From a bacterium (GTDB lineage Bacteria; Patescibacteriota; 4484-211), in contig JALUVT010000128.1 in NCBI GenBank assembly GCA_027020325.1, forward strand, positions 1 through 6,758: DNA of 6,758 nucleotides, written 5' to 3'. Positions within the stretch are counted from its first letter, which is position 1; every line of letters begins with the position of its first letter. Position numbers and translations under genes: made by a program. Below are positions 1 through 6,614 of the stretch, piece by piece. Below the pieces are notes generated by a model. The model was not told the DNA's origin, did no database searches, and saw only the letters and a program-made list of their open reading frames with translations.

Positions 1-1041
1 AGAAAAAATAAGAAAGATTAGGTTAAGACCACCAATAACAGAAACGGGAATTGTCCAGCTTGTAAAGACATATTTAAGCGGAGTTTGTCCGATAAGAAAA
101 TTAAAAAAGAGCCCTAAAAAAAGTCCAGGTAAAAGAAAGAGTAGATTTTGAAAAACAAAAATCAAGGCCAAGCGTAGCCAATTAATACCGAGAGCTTTGA
201 ACATAGCATAATGATGTAAAAAGGGGATTAAATCATTAAGGATGATTAGGGTAATAATTGCTGTTGTTGCAAGGAAACTAATTATAAGGAGAGCTTGGAT
301 AAAGCTACTATCAGTGCCATTAAAAACTTTTTTTAAATGGATAAAAGCTAATTCTGGAGTTGTTAATAGTTGTGTGCGCTGGGGCTGGATTTTTTTTAAT
401 TTATTTGCTAGTTTAGATTGATTTTTTGTTTCGGTATAAATAAGAACATAATTAAATTTAGTTACTTGCTCTGAAGATAGGTTGGGAGTAATAAGGAAAA
501 TTCGCGGTTGTCGGGAAAAATTTTCAATTGCTAAAATGGGCCAATTTTTATTTTTAAGCAATAAATTATCACCAGGTTTAAGTTTTAGTTTGCGCGCAAG
601 ACCCTCATTGATAATTAGTCCCCTCCGCGATGAATGAGTGAAAATTAGGTTTAATAATGGGGGAAAATTAAAATCGCTCCTTTTTTTTAAGAATAAAGGG
701 TGGAGGATAATAACTGGAAAATTACCGGATCTACTTTGAAGATCTGTCATTGAACTCGTAAAGGCGACCAGAGACTTAATTGATTTTTGTTTAGTCAAGG
801 GAATTAAATTTTCTCCATAGATAGAGGGGGGAAAAGAGAATAAATCAGTACTTTCTTGTGGCAGAAGCCAAAAAGTAGCTTGATAATGCGTTAAATCTTG
901 ATAGATTGTTCGCCCCAGACTGGCGGCGAAAGTGAGATTACTAAAAGCAAGGGCAGTGGTGAGTCCAAGAGTAAGAATAACAACTAGGTAGCGGAGACGG
1001 TTATAGAATGTTAAACGCCACGCAATTTTAAAAATGGGCAT
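1..1041 (-). CDS. ABC transporter permease, MacB/FtsX type (partial, C-terminus outside window)
   Basis: Reading the minus strand from ATG at 1041 gives 347 codons without a stop, open at position 1. The layout is that of a MacB/FtsX-family permease: a short cytoplasmic N-terminus, TM1 at about residues 17-38, a roughly 200-residue extracytoplasmic domain (about 40-245), TM2 at 246-267, TM3 at 291-318, and the start of TM4 at 331-347. Between TM2 and TM3 sits the family's cytoplasmic coupling segment with the motif KALG (residues 282-285) followed by a glycine-rich hydrophobic run. In this family such permeases pair with a cytoplasmic ATPase and work mechanically on periplasmic or cell-surface substrates; the substrate here cannot be told. 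No ATPase gene is in the window, so it would have to lie further left or elsewhere. Only the end of TM4 and a short tail should be missing. It diverges from topA. The family call is fairly safe; FtsX proper, LolC/E or a lantibiotic-type exporter permease cannot be excluded. Confidence 0.75.
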   Translation of the reverse strand, partial: MPIFKIAWRLTFYNRLRYLVVILTLGLTTALAFSNLTFAASLGRTIYQDLTHYQATFWLLPQESTDLFSFPPSIYGENLIPLTKQKSIKSLVAFTSSMTDLQSRSGNFPVIILHPLFLKKRSDFNFPPLLNLIFTHSSRRGLIINEGLARKLKLKPGDNLLLKNKNWPILAIENFSRQPRIFLITPNLSSEQVTKFNYVLIYTETKNQSKLANKLKKIQPQRTQLLTTPELAFIHLKKVFNGTDSSFIQALLIISFLATTAIITLIILNDLIPFLHHYAMFKALGINWLRLALIFVFQNLLFLLPGLFLGLFFNFLIGQTPLKYVFTSWTIPVSVIGGLNLIFLIFS

Positions 1042-1042
1042 T

Positions 1043-1063
1043 AATTTTATTATAACTAAAATT
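1043..1063. repeat. Perfect 7-bp inverted repeat in the divergent promoter region
   Basis: AATTTTA (1043-1049) and TAAAATT (1057-1063) form exact inverted arms around a 7-bp spacer that contains most of the minus-strand TATAAT. The placement would suit an operator over the permease promoter, but the arms are entirely A/T and no regulator is encoded in the window, so chance is a fair alternative. Confidence 0.25.
1049..1054 (-). promoter_or_regulatory. Candidate -10 box for the permease gene
   Basis: The minus strand reads TATAAT exactly, ending 7 nt before the ATG at 1041, with G at the -14 position but no convincing -35 hexamer 16-18 nt upstream. If used, transcription would begin at about 1042, so the mRNA would be leaderless or nearly so. 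This fits the absence of any Shine-Dalgarno sequence before that ATG. In an AT-rich intergenic region a chance match is quite possible. Confidence 0.4.
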
Positions 1064-1075
1064 GACGCCTTAGGA

Positions 1076-1081
1076 TACAAT
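1076..1081 (+). promoter_or_regulatory. Candidate -10 box for topA
   Basis: TACAAT lies 23 nt before the topA ATG, which would give a leader of about 17 nt. There is no good -35 hexamer at the right distance; TTGACG at 1062-1067 is too close to pair with it. This is only the best candidate in a 63-bp region that must hold the start signals for both divergent genes, unless topA is transcribed from elsewhere. Confidence 0.25.
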
Positions 1082-1104
1082 GGACAAGAAATAGGTTTAA
1101 CTTA

Positions 1105-3309
1105 ATGCAATTAGTTATTGTTGAATCTCCCACCAAAGCTCAAAAAATCAAAGGCTTCCTTGGTTCGGATTATACAGTCCTTTCTTCAAAGGGTCACCTT
1201 TTTGACTTACCAAAATCCAAATTAGGGCTTGACCCCGAAAATGATTTTCGTCCTCATTACGAGGTAATTAAGGGGAAAAATAAAGTAATTAAAGAAATTC
1301 GTAAGGCGGCAAAAAAAGCGGAAGTTATTTTTTTGGCCACGGACCTAGATCGAGAAGGAGAGGCTATTGCTTGGCATATTGCCGCGGCGATTGAAGACCT
1401 TGATCCCGCACTTGAAGATTTGCCCCTAAAACATTTTAAGCGTGTTGTTTTTCATGAAATAACGGCGGTGGCAATTAAAGAGGCCTTTATTAAACCTCGT
1501 TTGTTAAATCGTGATCTATATTGTGCTCAAAAAGCGCGACGAATTTTAGATCGTTTGGTCGGGTATAAGCTTTCGCCTCTTTTGTGGCAAAAAATTCGCT
1601 ATGGTCTTTCCGCCGGCCGAGTACAGTCAGTGGGGTTGCGTTTAATTGTCGAGCGCGAACGGGAAAGGGAAAATTTTCAACAACAGAAGTTTTTTCGCCT
1701 TCAGGCGCGGCTTAAAAAAGAAAAAGAAGAATTAGTGGCAGAACTTATTTCCTATCGGGGGAAAAACTATCAAATAAAAGAGAAATTAAAACTTTTTGCT
1801 GGGGATTATGTTTTAACTCGAACTATTTTAACCTCAGTTTCGCAGCTAAATAAAATAAAAAAAGAACTTGCGGCTCAAGAATGGCGGGTTAAAGAATTCC
1901 AGACTCGAGAGTCAAAACAGCGGCCGTCGCCTCCTTTTACTACCGCAACCTTACAACAGAATGCGGCCCGAGAATTAAATTTAAGTCCGCGACAGACAAT
2001 GAAGTTAGCGCAATCTCTTTATGAGGAGGGGTTCATTACCTATCATCGGACTGATTCTACTTTTATGTCGCGGCAATTTTTGGATAAAGCCTTATCTTTT
2101 TTAGAAAAAAATATCGGGACGCAATATGTCAGCCCGTCTGCTAGGGTTTATCAGAATAAAAGTAAAACTGCTCAAGAGGCCCATGAAGCCATTCGACCGA
2201 CCAAGGTTGAAAAAATTGAAAAAATTGAACCGCGTATTGAAAAAAAATTAGGGGGACAAGCAGCGCGACTATATGCTTTAATTTGGCGTCGAGCCCTGTC
2301 TTCGCAGTTACGCGATGCTCTTTGGCAACATTATAGCCTTTTAATAACTGCAGGTGATTATTTATTTAAAAGCCAGGTCAGTGAATTAAAGTTTGCCGGT
2401 TGGAAAATTTTATATTCTAACTCCCCCGAGGAAGAAAGCAAGAATAAAAATAAGTCTTCATGGTTATCTTGGGTTGAGGGAACGAAACTTAATTTAATAG
2501 AATTGCTTACCAGTGAGCATGAAACTTCTCCTCCGCCGCGTTATACTGAAGCTTCTTTAATCAAAGATTTGGAAAAGCACGAAATTGGTCGTCCTTCAAC
2601 CTATGCTACGATTATCGGAACCCTTTTTGATCGTGGTTATGTAGCTAAAGAGGGGCGAAGTCTTTATCCGCGCGATACAGGACTAGTGGTTAATGATCTC
2701 TTGGTAAAACATTTTCCCCAAATTGTTGATTTAAGTTTTACAGCGCAGATGGAAGCAGATTTGGATTTAGTTGCTCAGGGGAAAAGAGAGTGGATTCCTT
2801 TGTTGCGAGATTTTTATCAGCCCTTTATTCAGCAATTGGAAAAAAAGATGAGCGAAATAAAAAAGGAAGAAGTCGTGGTCTTAGAAAAAACAACTAAAAA
2901 ATGCCCCCGTTGTGGCAATCAATTGGTGATTAAATTAGGGCGTTACGGTCGTTTCCTTTCCTGTTCCAATTTTCCGCAATGTGATTATGCTGAGGTTTTA
3001 GTTAATGAAAGTGGAGGAGAAGAAGAAATGGCTGTTGACCAAGAACAGTTAAAGGAGCCTTGCCCTCAGTGCGGAGCGGCAGTTAAATTAAAGATTGGGC
3101 GTTATGGTCCTTTTATTGCCTGCAGTAATTATCCTCAATGTAAATATACACGCAATTATGTTAATAAAATTGGCCTTAGTTGCCCTCAATGCCAAAAGGG
3201 GGAAATAGTTGTAAAACGGACGCGTAAAGGACGAGTCTTTTATGGTTGTTCTCGCTATTCTGAATGCCAATTTGCTTCTTGGAGCGATCCGCGGATAAAG
3301 AAATCTTGA
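1105..3309 (+). CDS. topA: DNA topoisomerase I (type IA)
   Basis: This enzyme relaxes negatively supercoiled DNA by cutting one strand through a 5'-phosphotyrosine link and passing the other strand. The protein has 734 residues and looks complete. The TOPRIM domain opens with VESPTKA (catalytic acidic residue E7) and carries the metal-binding DLDREGE (D80, D82). The catalytic tyrosine is Y313 in ITYHRTDS. Other family signatures are SAGRVQS (169-175), HEAIRPT (360-366) and PPPRYTEASL followed by IGRPSTYATI (about 476-503). The C-terminus holds three zinc ribbons, each with four cysteines: C600/603/620/626, C653/656/673/679 and C693/696/715/721, as in full-length bacterial enzymes. The residue after the catalytic Tyr is His where many bacterial enzymes have Met. 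The start is set by the canonical N-terminus; a weak AGG lies 9 nt upstream. It diverges from the permease gene and is followed by 271 bp without a clear gene. Confidence 0.97.
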   Translation: MQLVIVESPTKAQKIKGFLGSDYTVLSSKGHLFDLPKSKLGLDPENDFRPHYEVIKGKNKVIKEIRKAAKKAEVIFLATDLDREGEAIAWHIAAAIEDLDPALEDLPLKHFKRVVFHEITAVAIKEAFIKPRLLNRDLYCAQKARRILDRLVGYKLSPLLWQKIRYGLSAGRVQSVGLRLIVERERERENFQQQKFFRLQARLKKEKEELVAELISYRGKNYQIKEKLKLFAGDYVLTRTILTSVSQLNKIKKELAAQEWRVKEFQTRESKQRPSPPFTTATLQQNAARELNLSPRQTMKLAQSLYEEGFITYHRTDSTFMSRQFLDKALSFLEKNIGTQYVSPSARVYQNKSKTAQEAHEAIRPTKVEKIEKIEPRIEKKLGGQAARLYALIWRRALSSQLRDALWQHYSLLITAGDYLFKSQVSELKFAGWKILYSNSPEEESKNKNKSSWLSWVEGTKLNLIELLTSEHETSPPPRYTEASLIKDLEKHEIGRPSTYATIIGTLFDRGYVAKEGRSLYPRDTGLVVNDLLVKHFPQIVDLSFTAQMEADLDLVAQGKREWIPLLRDFYQPFIQQLEKKMSEIKKEEVVVLEKTTKKCPRCGNQLVIKLGRYGRFLSCSNFPQCDYAEVLVNESGGEEEMAVDQEQLKEPCPQCGAAVKLKIGRYGPFIACSNYPQCKYTRNYVNKIGLSCPQCQKGEIVVKRTRKGRVFYGCSRYSECQFASWSDPRIKKS

Positions 3310-3494
3310 GTTAGAGAGTCTGGGGATCTTGTTGAGATAAAAAGGAGTTTTTCGTTCTCTCGAAAATGCAAAGGCCAAGCTGATATTTAGGGCCGCTATT
3401 TTTACTCGGATAATCTTAACTAGTTGGTACAAGCTTGAGGGTCTTTTCTAGATAGTAACAATGATTTTCGGACATTTTTGGATGAGAAAATCAG

Positions 3495-3503
3495 TGGTAA
3501 AAT
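3495..3503 (+). promoter_or_regulatory. Candidate extended -10 promoter for rpsB-tsf-frr-rseP
   Basis: TGGTAAAAT is an extended -10 element (TGn followed by TAAAAT, one mismatch to TATAAT). The sequence 17 nt upstream, TTTTTG at 3475-3480, is only a poor -35, which extended -10 promoters can tolerate. The start would be near 3510, leaving a leader of about 70 nt before rpsB. Confidence 0.35.
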
Positions 3504-3540
3504 TCACAAACTAGCTCATGATTTACTAATTAGTTACGCT

Positions 3541-3546
3541 TATGAT
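3541..3546 (+). promoter_or_regulatory. Second candidate -10 box upstream of rpsB
   Basis: TATGAT lies 34 nt before the rpsB ATG, giving a leader of about 28 nt. No good -35 is present at the usual distance and there is no TGn extension. It is an alternative, or an addition, to the extended -10 at 3495-3503. Confidence 0.25.
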
Positions 3547-3580
3547 AAAATGGCTCCGTTAATTTAATTTTAAGCTTGAG

Positions 3581-4510
3581 ATGTCATTGAATCAACGGAT
3601 TGATTTGCGACAACTTTTAGAGGCGCGGGTTCATTTGGGACATCGTGTCCGTAAATGGAATCCACGGATGAAGCCTTTTATTTATACCCAAAAAGGAGGC
3701 GTTCATATTATTGATTTGGCTTTGACTAAAGAATGCCTTCTTCAGGCGCGTCGCTTTTTGCAGCGTCTCCAGTTGGAAGGAGGGAAAATTTTGCTTGTCG
3801 GAACTAAGAAACAAGCTCAAGAACCGGTCAAAAAATGGGCTCAGGCAATAGGGGCTTATTATTTAATTGAACGCTGGCCCGGAGGTTTTTTAACCAATTT
3901 CCAAGAAGTGCGGCGGGCCGTGGAACGATTGCGAGAATTACTTAAAATCAGAGACAGTAATCAATTTGCACAACTTTCAACCCGTCAGCGTTATCGTATC
4001 TTAAGAGAGATTAAGAAAAAAGAAAAATTATTTACCGGTGTCGTTGATTTGGAAGAAAAACCAGATCTTTTAATCGTTATTGATCCGCGGCGGGAACGGA
4101 TTGCAGTTAAAGAGGCAAATCGAATGGGGATTCCGGTGATGGCATTAATAGATACCAATGGTGATCCGCAGTTGATTGATTATCCTATTCCCGGTAACGA
4201 CGATATTTCGCGAGCGATTGATTTAATTCTGCAATATCTTTTTACTCCGCTGTTAAAGCAATCCTCTGCCGCTTCTTTGCCTGCTGCAGAGGAAGAAAGC
4301 ACTGCTTTAGTAGAGTCTGTTAAGCGAGCGTCGGAAATTGAAGAAAGTGAGCTGTCGACCCGGGTCAAAAAAATATTACTAAAAGCTGGACTCAAGACTT
4401 GGCCGGAGATAGAAAAATTGGGCCGGGAAGGCCTTTTGAAAATTAAAGGCTTAGGACCTAAGGCCGTAAGCGAAATTTTGGATTATCATAGTAAAATAAA
4501 TAAACAATGA
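3581..4510 (+). CDS. rpsB: 30S ribosomal protein S2 with an added C-terminal helix-hairpin-helix domain
   Basis: S2 sits on the back of the 30S subunit and is needed for S1 binding in bacteria that have S1. Residues 1 to about 225 form a complete S2 domain: [10 protein letters not shown] (12-21), [11 protein letters not shown] (26-36), HIIDLALT (42-49), [11 protein letters not shown] (97-107), [10 protein letters not shown] (163-172) and DYPIPGNDD (200-208), all family hallmarks. A low-complexity Ala/Ser/Glu linker follows (about 226-256). Then comes a module at about 257-304 resembling the RNA polymerase alpha C-terminal domain, listed separately. At 309 aa the protein is longer than a typical S2 (E. 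coli 241 aa). The start is fixed by the conserved N-terminus; no Shine-Dalgarno precedes it. The gene heads the operon, and its stop overlaps the tsf start as ATGA. S2 autoregulates rpsB-tsf in other bacteria through the leader; whether the 271-bp upstream region does so here is not visible. Confidence 0.96.
   Translation: MSLNQRIDLRQLLEARVHLGHRVRKWNPRMKPFIYTQKGGVHIIDLALTKECLLQARRFLQRLQLEGGKILLVGTKKQAQEPVKKWAQAIGAYYLIERWPGGFLTNFQEVRRAVERLRELLKIRDSNQFAQLSTRQRYRILREIKKKEKLFTGVVDLEEKPDLLIVIDPRRERIAVKEANRMGIPVMALIDTNGDPQLIDYPIPGNDDISRAIDLILQYLFTPLLKQSSAASLPAAEEESTALVESVKRASEIEESELSTRVKKILLKAGLKTWPEIEKLGREGLLKIKGLGPKAVSEILDYHSKINKQ
4349..4492 (+). other. Alpha-CTD-like / HhH domain fused to the end of S2
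   Basis: Residues 257-304 of the rpsB product align by eye with the E. coli RNA polymerase alpha C-terminal domain: ELSTR against ELTVR, then a leucine, [10 protein letters not shown] against LLKTPNLGKK, and a closing EI. Residues matching alpha R265 and K298 are kept (R261, K294), while N268 and S299 are replaced by K264 and A295. The hairpin GLGPKAV is also a canonical helix-hairpin-helix, and the alpha CTD is itself a variant of that fold. The domain is therefore likely a nucleic-acid or protein binding module; the specific role is unknown. Confidence 0.65.
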
Positions 4511-4968
4511 CTTTAGTTGAAAAAATAAAAAAATTACGCGCCCAAACCGCGGCTGGAGTGATGGAAATTAAAAAAGCTCTTGAAGCCACGGGCGGGGATT
4601 TGGAAAAAGCGGCGGTTTTATTAAAGGAGCAAGGGTTGTTAAAGGCCGAGAAAAAGCAGGATCGTGAGACTAAAGCCGGTCTCGTTCATGCCTATATTCA
4701 TGGTGGGGGGCGGGTTGGGGTTTTATTAGAAGTACAGTGTGAAACCGATTTTGTTGCCCGAACTGAACTTTTTCAGGAATTAGTTCACAATCTCGCTCTG
4801 CAAATTGCGGCAATGGACCCCGCAGATGTAACAGAATTAGAAGAACAAGTTTTTATAAAAGACAGTCAGCAAAAAGTAGGACAAATGATTAAGTCTGTGG
4901 TTGCGGCCACGGGAGAAAATATTGTTGTCCGTCGCTTTACCCGTTATGCCCTCGGAGATCTTAACTGA
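4507..4968 (+). CDS. tsf: Elongation factor Ts (short form)
   Basis: EF-Ts releases GDP from EF-Tu so that EF-Tu can reload with GTP. The N-terminal UBA-like domain (about residues 3-45, with [20 protein letters not shown]) binds EF-Tu. The exchange motif CETDFVAR (78-85) contains D81 and F82, which match the E. coli residues that disturb the Mg2+ site. The C-terminus ends with [16 protein letters not shown] (136-151), the usual closing motif. At 153 aa it is far shorter than E. coli EF-Ts (283 aa) and also shorter than the Thermus form (196 aa). It keeps one core subdomain and lacks the dimerisation and coiled-coil parts, but no motif seems cut off, so it reads as a compact form and not a truncated one. 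The start overlaps the rpsB stop (ATGA) and has no Shine-Dalgarno, which points to translational coupling. The gene runs 23 nt into frr. Confidence 0.95.
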   Translation: MTLVEKIKKLRAQTAAGVMEIKKALEATGGDLEKAAVLLKEQGLLKAEKKQDRETKAGLVHAYIHGGGRVGVLLEVQCETDFVARTELFQELVHNLALQIAAMDPADVTELEEQVFIKDSQQKVGQMIKSVVAATGENIVVRRFTRYALGDLN

Positions 4969-5500
4969 AGCGCAAAAAAAATTGGCGCGGGTTGTTCAGC
5001 AATTAAAAGAAGAAATTGCTCTTTTGCGTGCCGGTCGTGCCTCTCCCGCCCTCTTGGCTGATTTAACTCTTTCCGCTTACGGCACCGAGTTAACTTTGCG
5101 TGAAGTGGCAACGATTAATCTTGCCGGCCCCCAATTATTAGTGGTGAGCCCTTGGGACAAACAACTTCAAGATTCAATTTTGCAGGCGATTCGTGAAGCA
5201 GGATTAGGTCTCCAACCATTAGTTGACGGTGAAGTAATTAAGGTGCCAGTTCCCTCCCTTTCCGAAGAACGACGGAGAAATTTATTGAAAAAAGCAAATT
5301 CTTTGACCGAAGAGGCGCGGGTTAAAGTTCGGCAAATCCGCCAGGAGCAGTTAAAAGAATTAAATCAATCTTTAAATGAAAAAGAATTTTCTGAAGATGA
5401 TTTCTTCCGTTTGAAAGAAGAATTACAAAAAATGGTTGAGGAAACTAATCAAAGGTTAGAAGAATTGCGGCAACAAAAAGAAGCGGAGTTGTTGGGATAA
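4946..5500 (+). CDS. frr: Ribosome recycling factor
   Basis: RRF works with EF-G to split the post-termination 70S ribosome. The chosen ATG at 4946 gives 184 aa, almost exactly the E. coli length (185), and starts [13 protein letters not shown], which lines up with the family N-terminus. A longer reading from TTG at 4901 would only add 15 residues lacking family features. Seen motifs: LRAGRASPALL (27-37, with R28 and R31), the beta-rich domain II at about 31-104, LSEERR (105-110), and VRQIRQEQLKEL (128-139) with the conserved arginines R129 and R132. The three-helix bundle is closed by a long charged C-terminal helix (about 148-182). The start lies inside the tsf coding region, 23 nt before its end, without a Shine-Dalgarno, so coupled translation is likely. 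pyrH, which usually lies between tsf and frr, is missing. The stop is 4 nt before rseP. Confidence 0.95.
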   Translation: MPSEILTEAQKKLARVVQQLKEEIALLRAGRASPALLADLTLSAYGTELTLREVATINLAGPQLLVVSPWDKQLQDSILQAIREAGLGLQPLVDGEVIKVPVPSLSEERRRNLLKKANSLTEEARVKVRQIRQEQLKELNQSLNEKEFSEDDFFRLKEELQKMVEETNQRLEELRQQKEAELLG

Positions 5501-5504
5501 TTTG

Positions 5505-6590
5505 ATGTTAACTTTAATTTCTTTCCTCGCTGTAATTTCCCTTCTCGCTTTTGTTCATGAATTAGGTCATTTTTTGGCCGCCAAGCTCAGTGGGGTAAAA
5601 GTTGAAGAATTTGGAATTGGTTTCCCTCCCCGGGTTTTTTCTTTTCGTAGAGGAGAAACTCTATATTCATTAAATTTATTGCCTTTGGGGGGATTTGTTC
5701 GTTTGTTGGGTGAAGAGGGTCGGGTTGCTCAAAGTTTAGAAAAAAGGGCTTTTTATGCTCAACCGATTGGCCGGAAAATACCGATTATTCTGGGCGGTGT
5801 TTTGATGAACTTTCTTTTAGCTTTAGTATTGTTAGCTTTTTTCTTTGCTCGTTATGGAGAACCCCGGGTAACTTATTTTTTGCAGATTGAAGAAGTTAAA
5901 GACAAAACTCCAGCTGCGGCGATGGGTCTAAAAAAGGGAGATAAGATTCGAGCTTTCCGTCTTGAAGAAAATAAAGAATGGCAGTTGATTCAGCAACCAG
6001 AAGAATTTACCCAATTTCTACAAAATAATTCCGGAAATTTTATTTATCTTTTGTTGCAGAAAGAAAGTAAAAAAGAAGTTAAAAGCGGGTGGATGCGTTA
6101 CCCTGCCGAAGCCGCGGGAGAAGCGGTTTCAATTTTAGGAATTGTTTATCGCCCTTTCCCGCAAATTAATTATCGTCGCGTCTCTTTGATTGCTGTTCCG
6201 CGGTTAACTTTGCTGACAAGTTTTAATTTAGTTAAAGAAAGCCTGCGGGGACTAAAACGGATGTTGAGTTTTTTTTGGTATAAACGCCAGTTATCACCTG
6301 AAATTACTGGACCGATCGGAATTGCACGGATAACGGGAATCACAGTACGCGAAGGAGGGGATATGTTAATTCATTTTGTCGCTTTATTAAGTTTGAGTTT
6401 GGCTATTTTCAATATTTTGCCTTTTCCTGCCCTTGATGGGGGGCGTTTAGTTTTGGCCTTGGCGGAGTTTTTTTTCCGGCGTCAGTTAAACCTTAAATGG
6501 CAGCGCTGGATTAATGCTTTGGGGTTAGCGATTTTATTGCTTTTTATGCTTTATGTTACTTTCTGGGATTTACAGCGTTGGTTCTTTTAG
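5505..6590 (+). CDS. rseP: Site-2-type intramembrane zinc metalloprotease (RseP/RasP family, M50)
   Basis: Proteases of this family cut transmembrane segments of anti-sigma factors, signal-peptide remnants or other membrane proteins within the bilayer. The 361-residue protein has the full set of marks: TM1 with the zinc-binding HELGH (18-22), the membrane-associated loop with GGFVRLLGE (62-70), TM2 with GGVLMNFLLAL (98-108), one PDZ domain (about 118-215, with AAMGLKKGDKI at 138-148), GPIGIA (269-274), TM3 with NILPFPALDGG (303-313) supplying the third zinc ligand Asp, and a final TM (about 338-353). A single PDZ copy matches RasP rather than the two-PDZ E. coli RseP. ATG at 5505 is preferred over the TTG at 5502 immediately before it. 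Only a weak GGG is found upstream, 8 nt away. It follows frr directly, without the usual uppS, cdsA and dxr between them. No anti-sigma substrate is in the window. Confidence 0.94.
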   Translation: MLTLISFLAVISLLAFVHELGHFLAAKLSGVKVEEFGIGFPPRVFSFRRGETLYSLNLLPLGGFVRLLGEEGRVAQSLEKRAFYAQPIGRKIPIILGGVLMNFLLALVLLAFFFARYGEPRVTYFLQIEEVKDKTPAAAMGLKKGDKIRAFRLEENKEWQLIQQPEEFTQFLQNNSGNFIYLLLQKESKKEVKSGWMRYPAEAAGEAVSILGIVYRPFPQINYRRVSLIAVPRLTLLTSFNLVKESLRGLKRMLSFFWYKRQLSPEITGPIGIARITGITVREGGDMLIHFVALLSLSLAIFNILPFPALDGGRLVLALAEFFFRRQLNLKWQRWINALGLAILLLFMLYVTFWDLQRWFF

Positions 6591-6598
6591 GATTTAAT
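6569..6598 (+). promoter_or_regulatory. Candidate promoter for the gene at 6615
   Basis: TTTACA (6569-6574) and TTTAAT (6593-6598) each differ from consensus by one base and are 18 bp apart. They lie across the end of rseP. The start would be near 6605, giving a leader of about 10 nt, too short for a usual Shine-Dalgarno, and none is seen. The downstream gene may equally be read through from the rseP operon. Confidence 0.35.
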
Positions 6599-6614
6599 AT
6601 AAACAATCTGCCCG

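Larger units (their letters stand above)
3439..3567 (+). pseudogene. Possible decayed coding remnant (weak)
   Basis: In the same frame as topA, 42 codons are open from 3439 to a TAA at 3565-3567, and the deduced peptide looks protein-like (for example [16 protein letters not shown] at its end). There is no ATG near its beginning; the only ATG in this frame is five codons before the stop. Upstream in the same frame are TAG, TAG and TGA within 60 bases, preceded by another open run reaching back to the topA stop. It could be the tail of a gene lost by mutation, or just a chance open stretch in leader DNA. I recognise no family in it. Confidence 0.15.
3310..3580. other. Intergenic region between topA and rpsB
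   Basis: No tRNA (no T-loop consensus), no known small RNA and no strong rho-independent terminator were found. The only tidy hairpin near the topA end is TTTTCG/CGAAAA at 3349-3366, which is A/T-heavy and not followed by a T tract. The region carries small palindromes (AACTAGTT at 3418-3425, CAAGCTTG at 3430-3437, ACTAATTAGT at 3525-3534), two promoter candidates, a 9-bp direct repeat and an open stretch described separately. It probably serves as the promoter and leader of the rpsB operon. Its length stands out among otherwise tightly packed genes. Confidence 0.6.
3431..3580 (+). repeat. Direct repeat AAGCTTGAG flanking the rpsB leader
   Basis: The 9-mer AAGCTTGAG occurs at 3431-3439 and again at 3572-3580, where its last base directly precedes the rpsB ATG. 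The two copies bracket the presumed leader. The GAG in the second copy abuts the start codon, too close for a normal Shine-Dalgarno contact. Chance recurrence cannot be excluded. Confidence 0.35.

Noticed and set aside
2207..2224. Tandem 9-bp repeat TTGAAAAAA in topA
   Set aside because: Two copies encoding a repeated lysine/isoleucine/glutamate stretch in a helical linker; ordinary low-complexity coding sequence.
3349..3366. Hairpin TTTTCG-TTCTCT-CGAAAA after topA as a terminator
   Set aside because: The stem is only 6 bp and mostly A/T, with no following T tract, so it does not qualify as a rho-independent terminator.
3088..3432. Minus-strand open frame of 114 codons over the topA 3' end
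   Set aside because: It lies mostly antisense to the conserved third zinc ribbon of topA and its peptide shows no family motif; it is a shadow of topA.
3617..3820. Minus-strand open frame of 67 codons inside rpsB
   Set aside because: Fully antisense to the conserved S2 domain, with no start signal or recognisable motif.
4180..4395. Minus-strand open frame of 71 codons inside rpsB
   Set aside because: Antisense to the S2 C-terminus and linker; its Ser/Ala-rich composition mirrors the linker on the other strand.
4901..4945. Upstream TTG start for frr adding 15 residues
   Set aside because: The extra residues lie deep in tsf and have no counterpart in the RRF family, while ATG at 4946 gives the normal length and N-terminus.
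1105..4968. Possible UGA recoding, as in some Patescibacteria (Gracilibacteria, SR1)
   Set aside because: topA, rpsB and tsf all end at TGA where their families end, and no gene here has an internal TGA, so the standard code fits.
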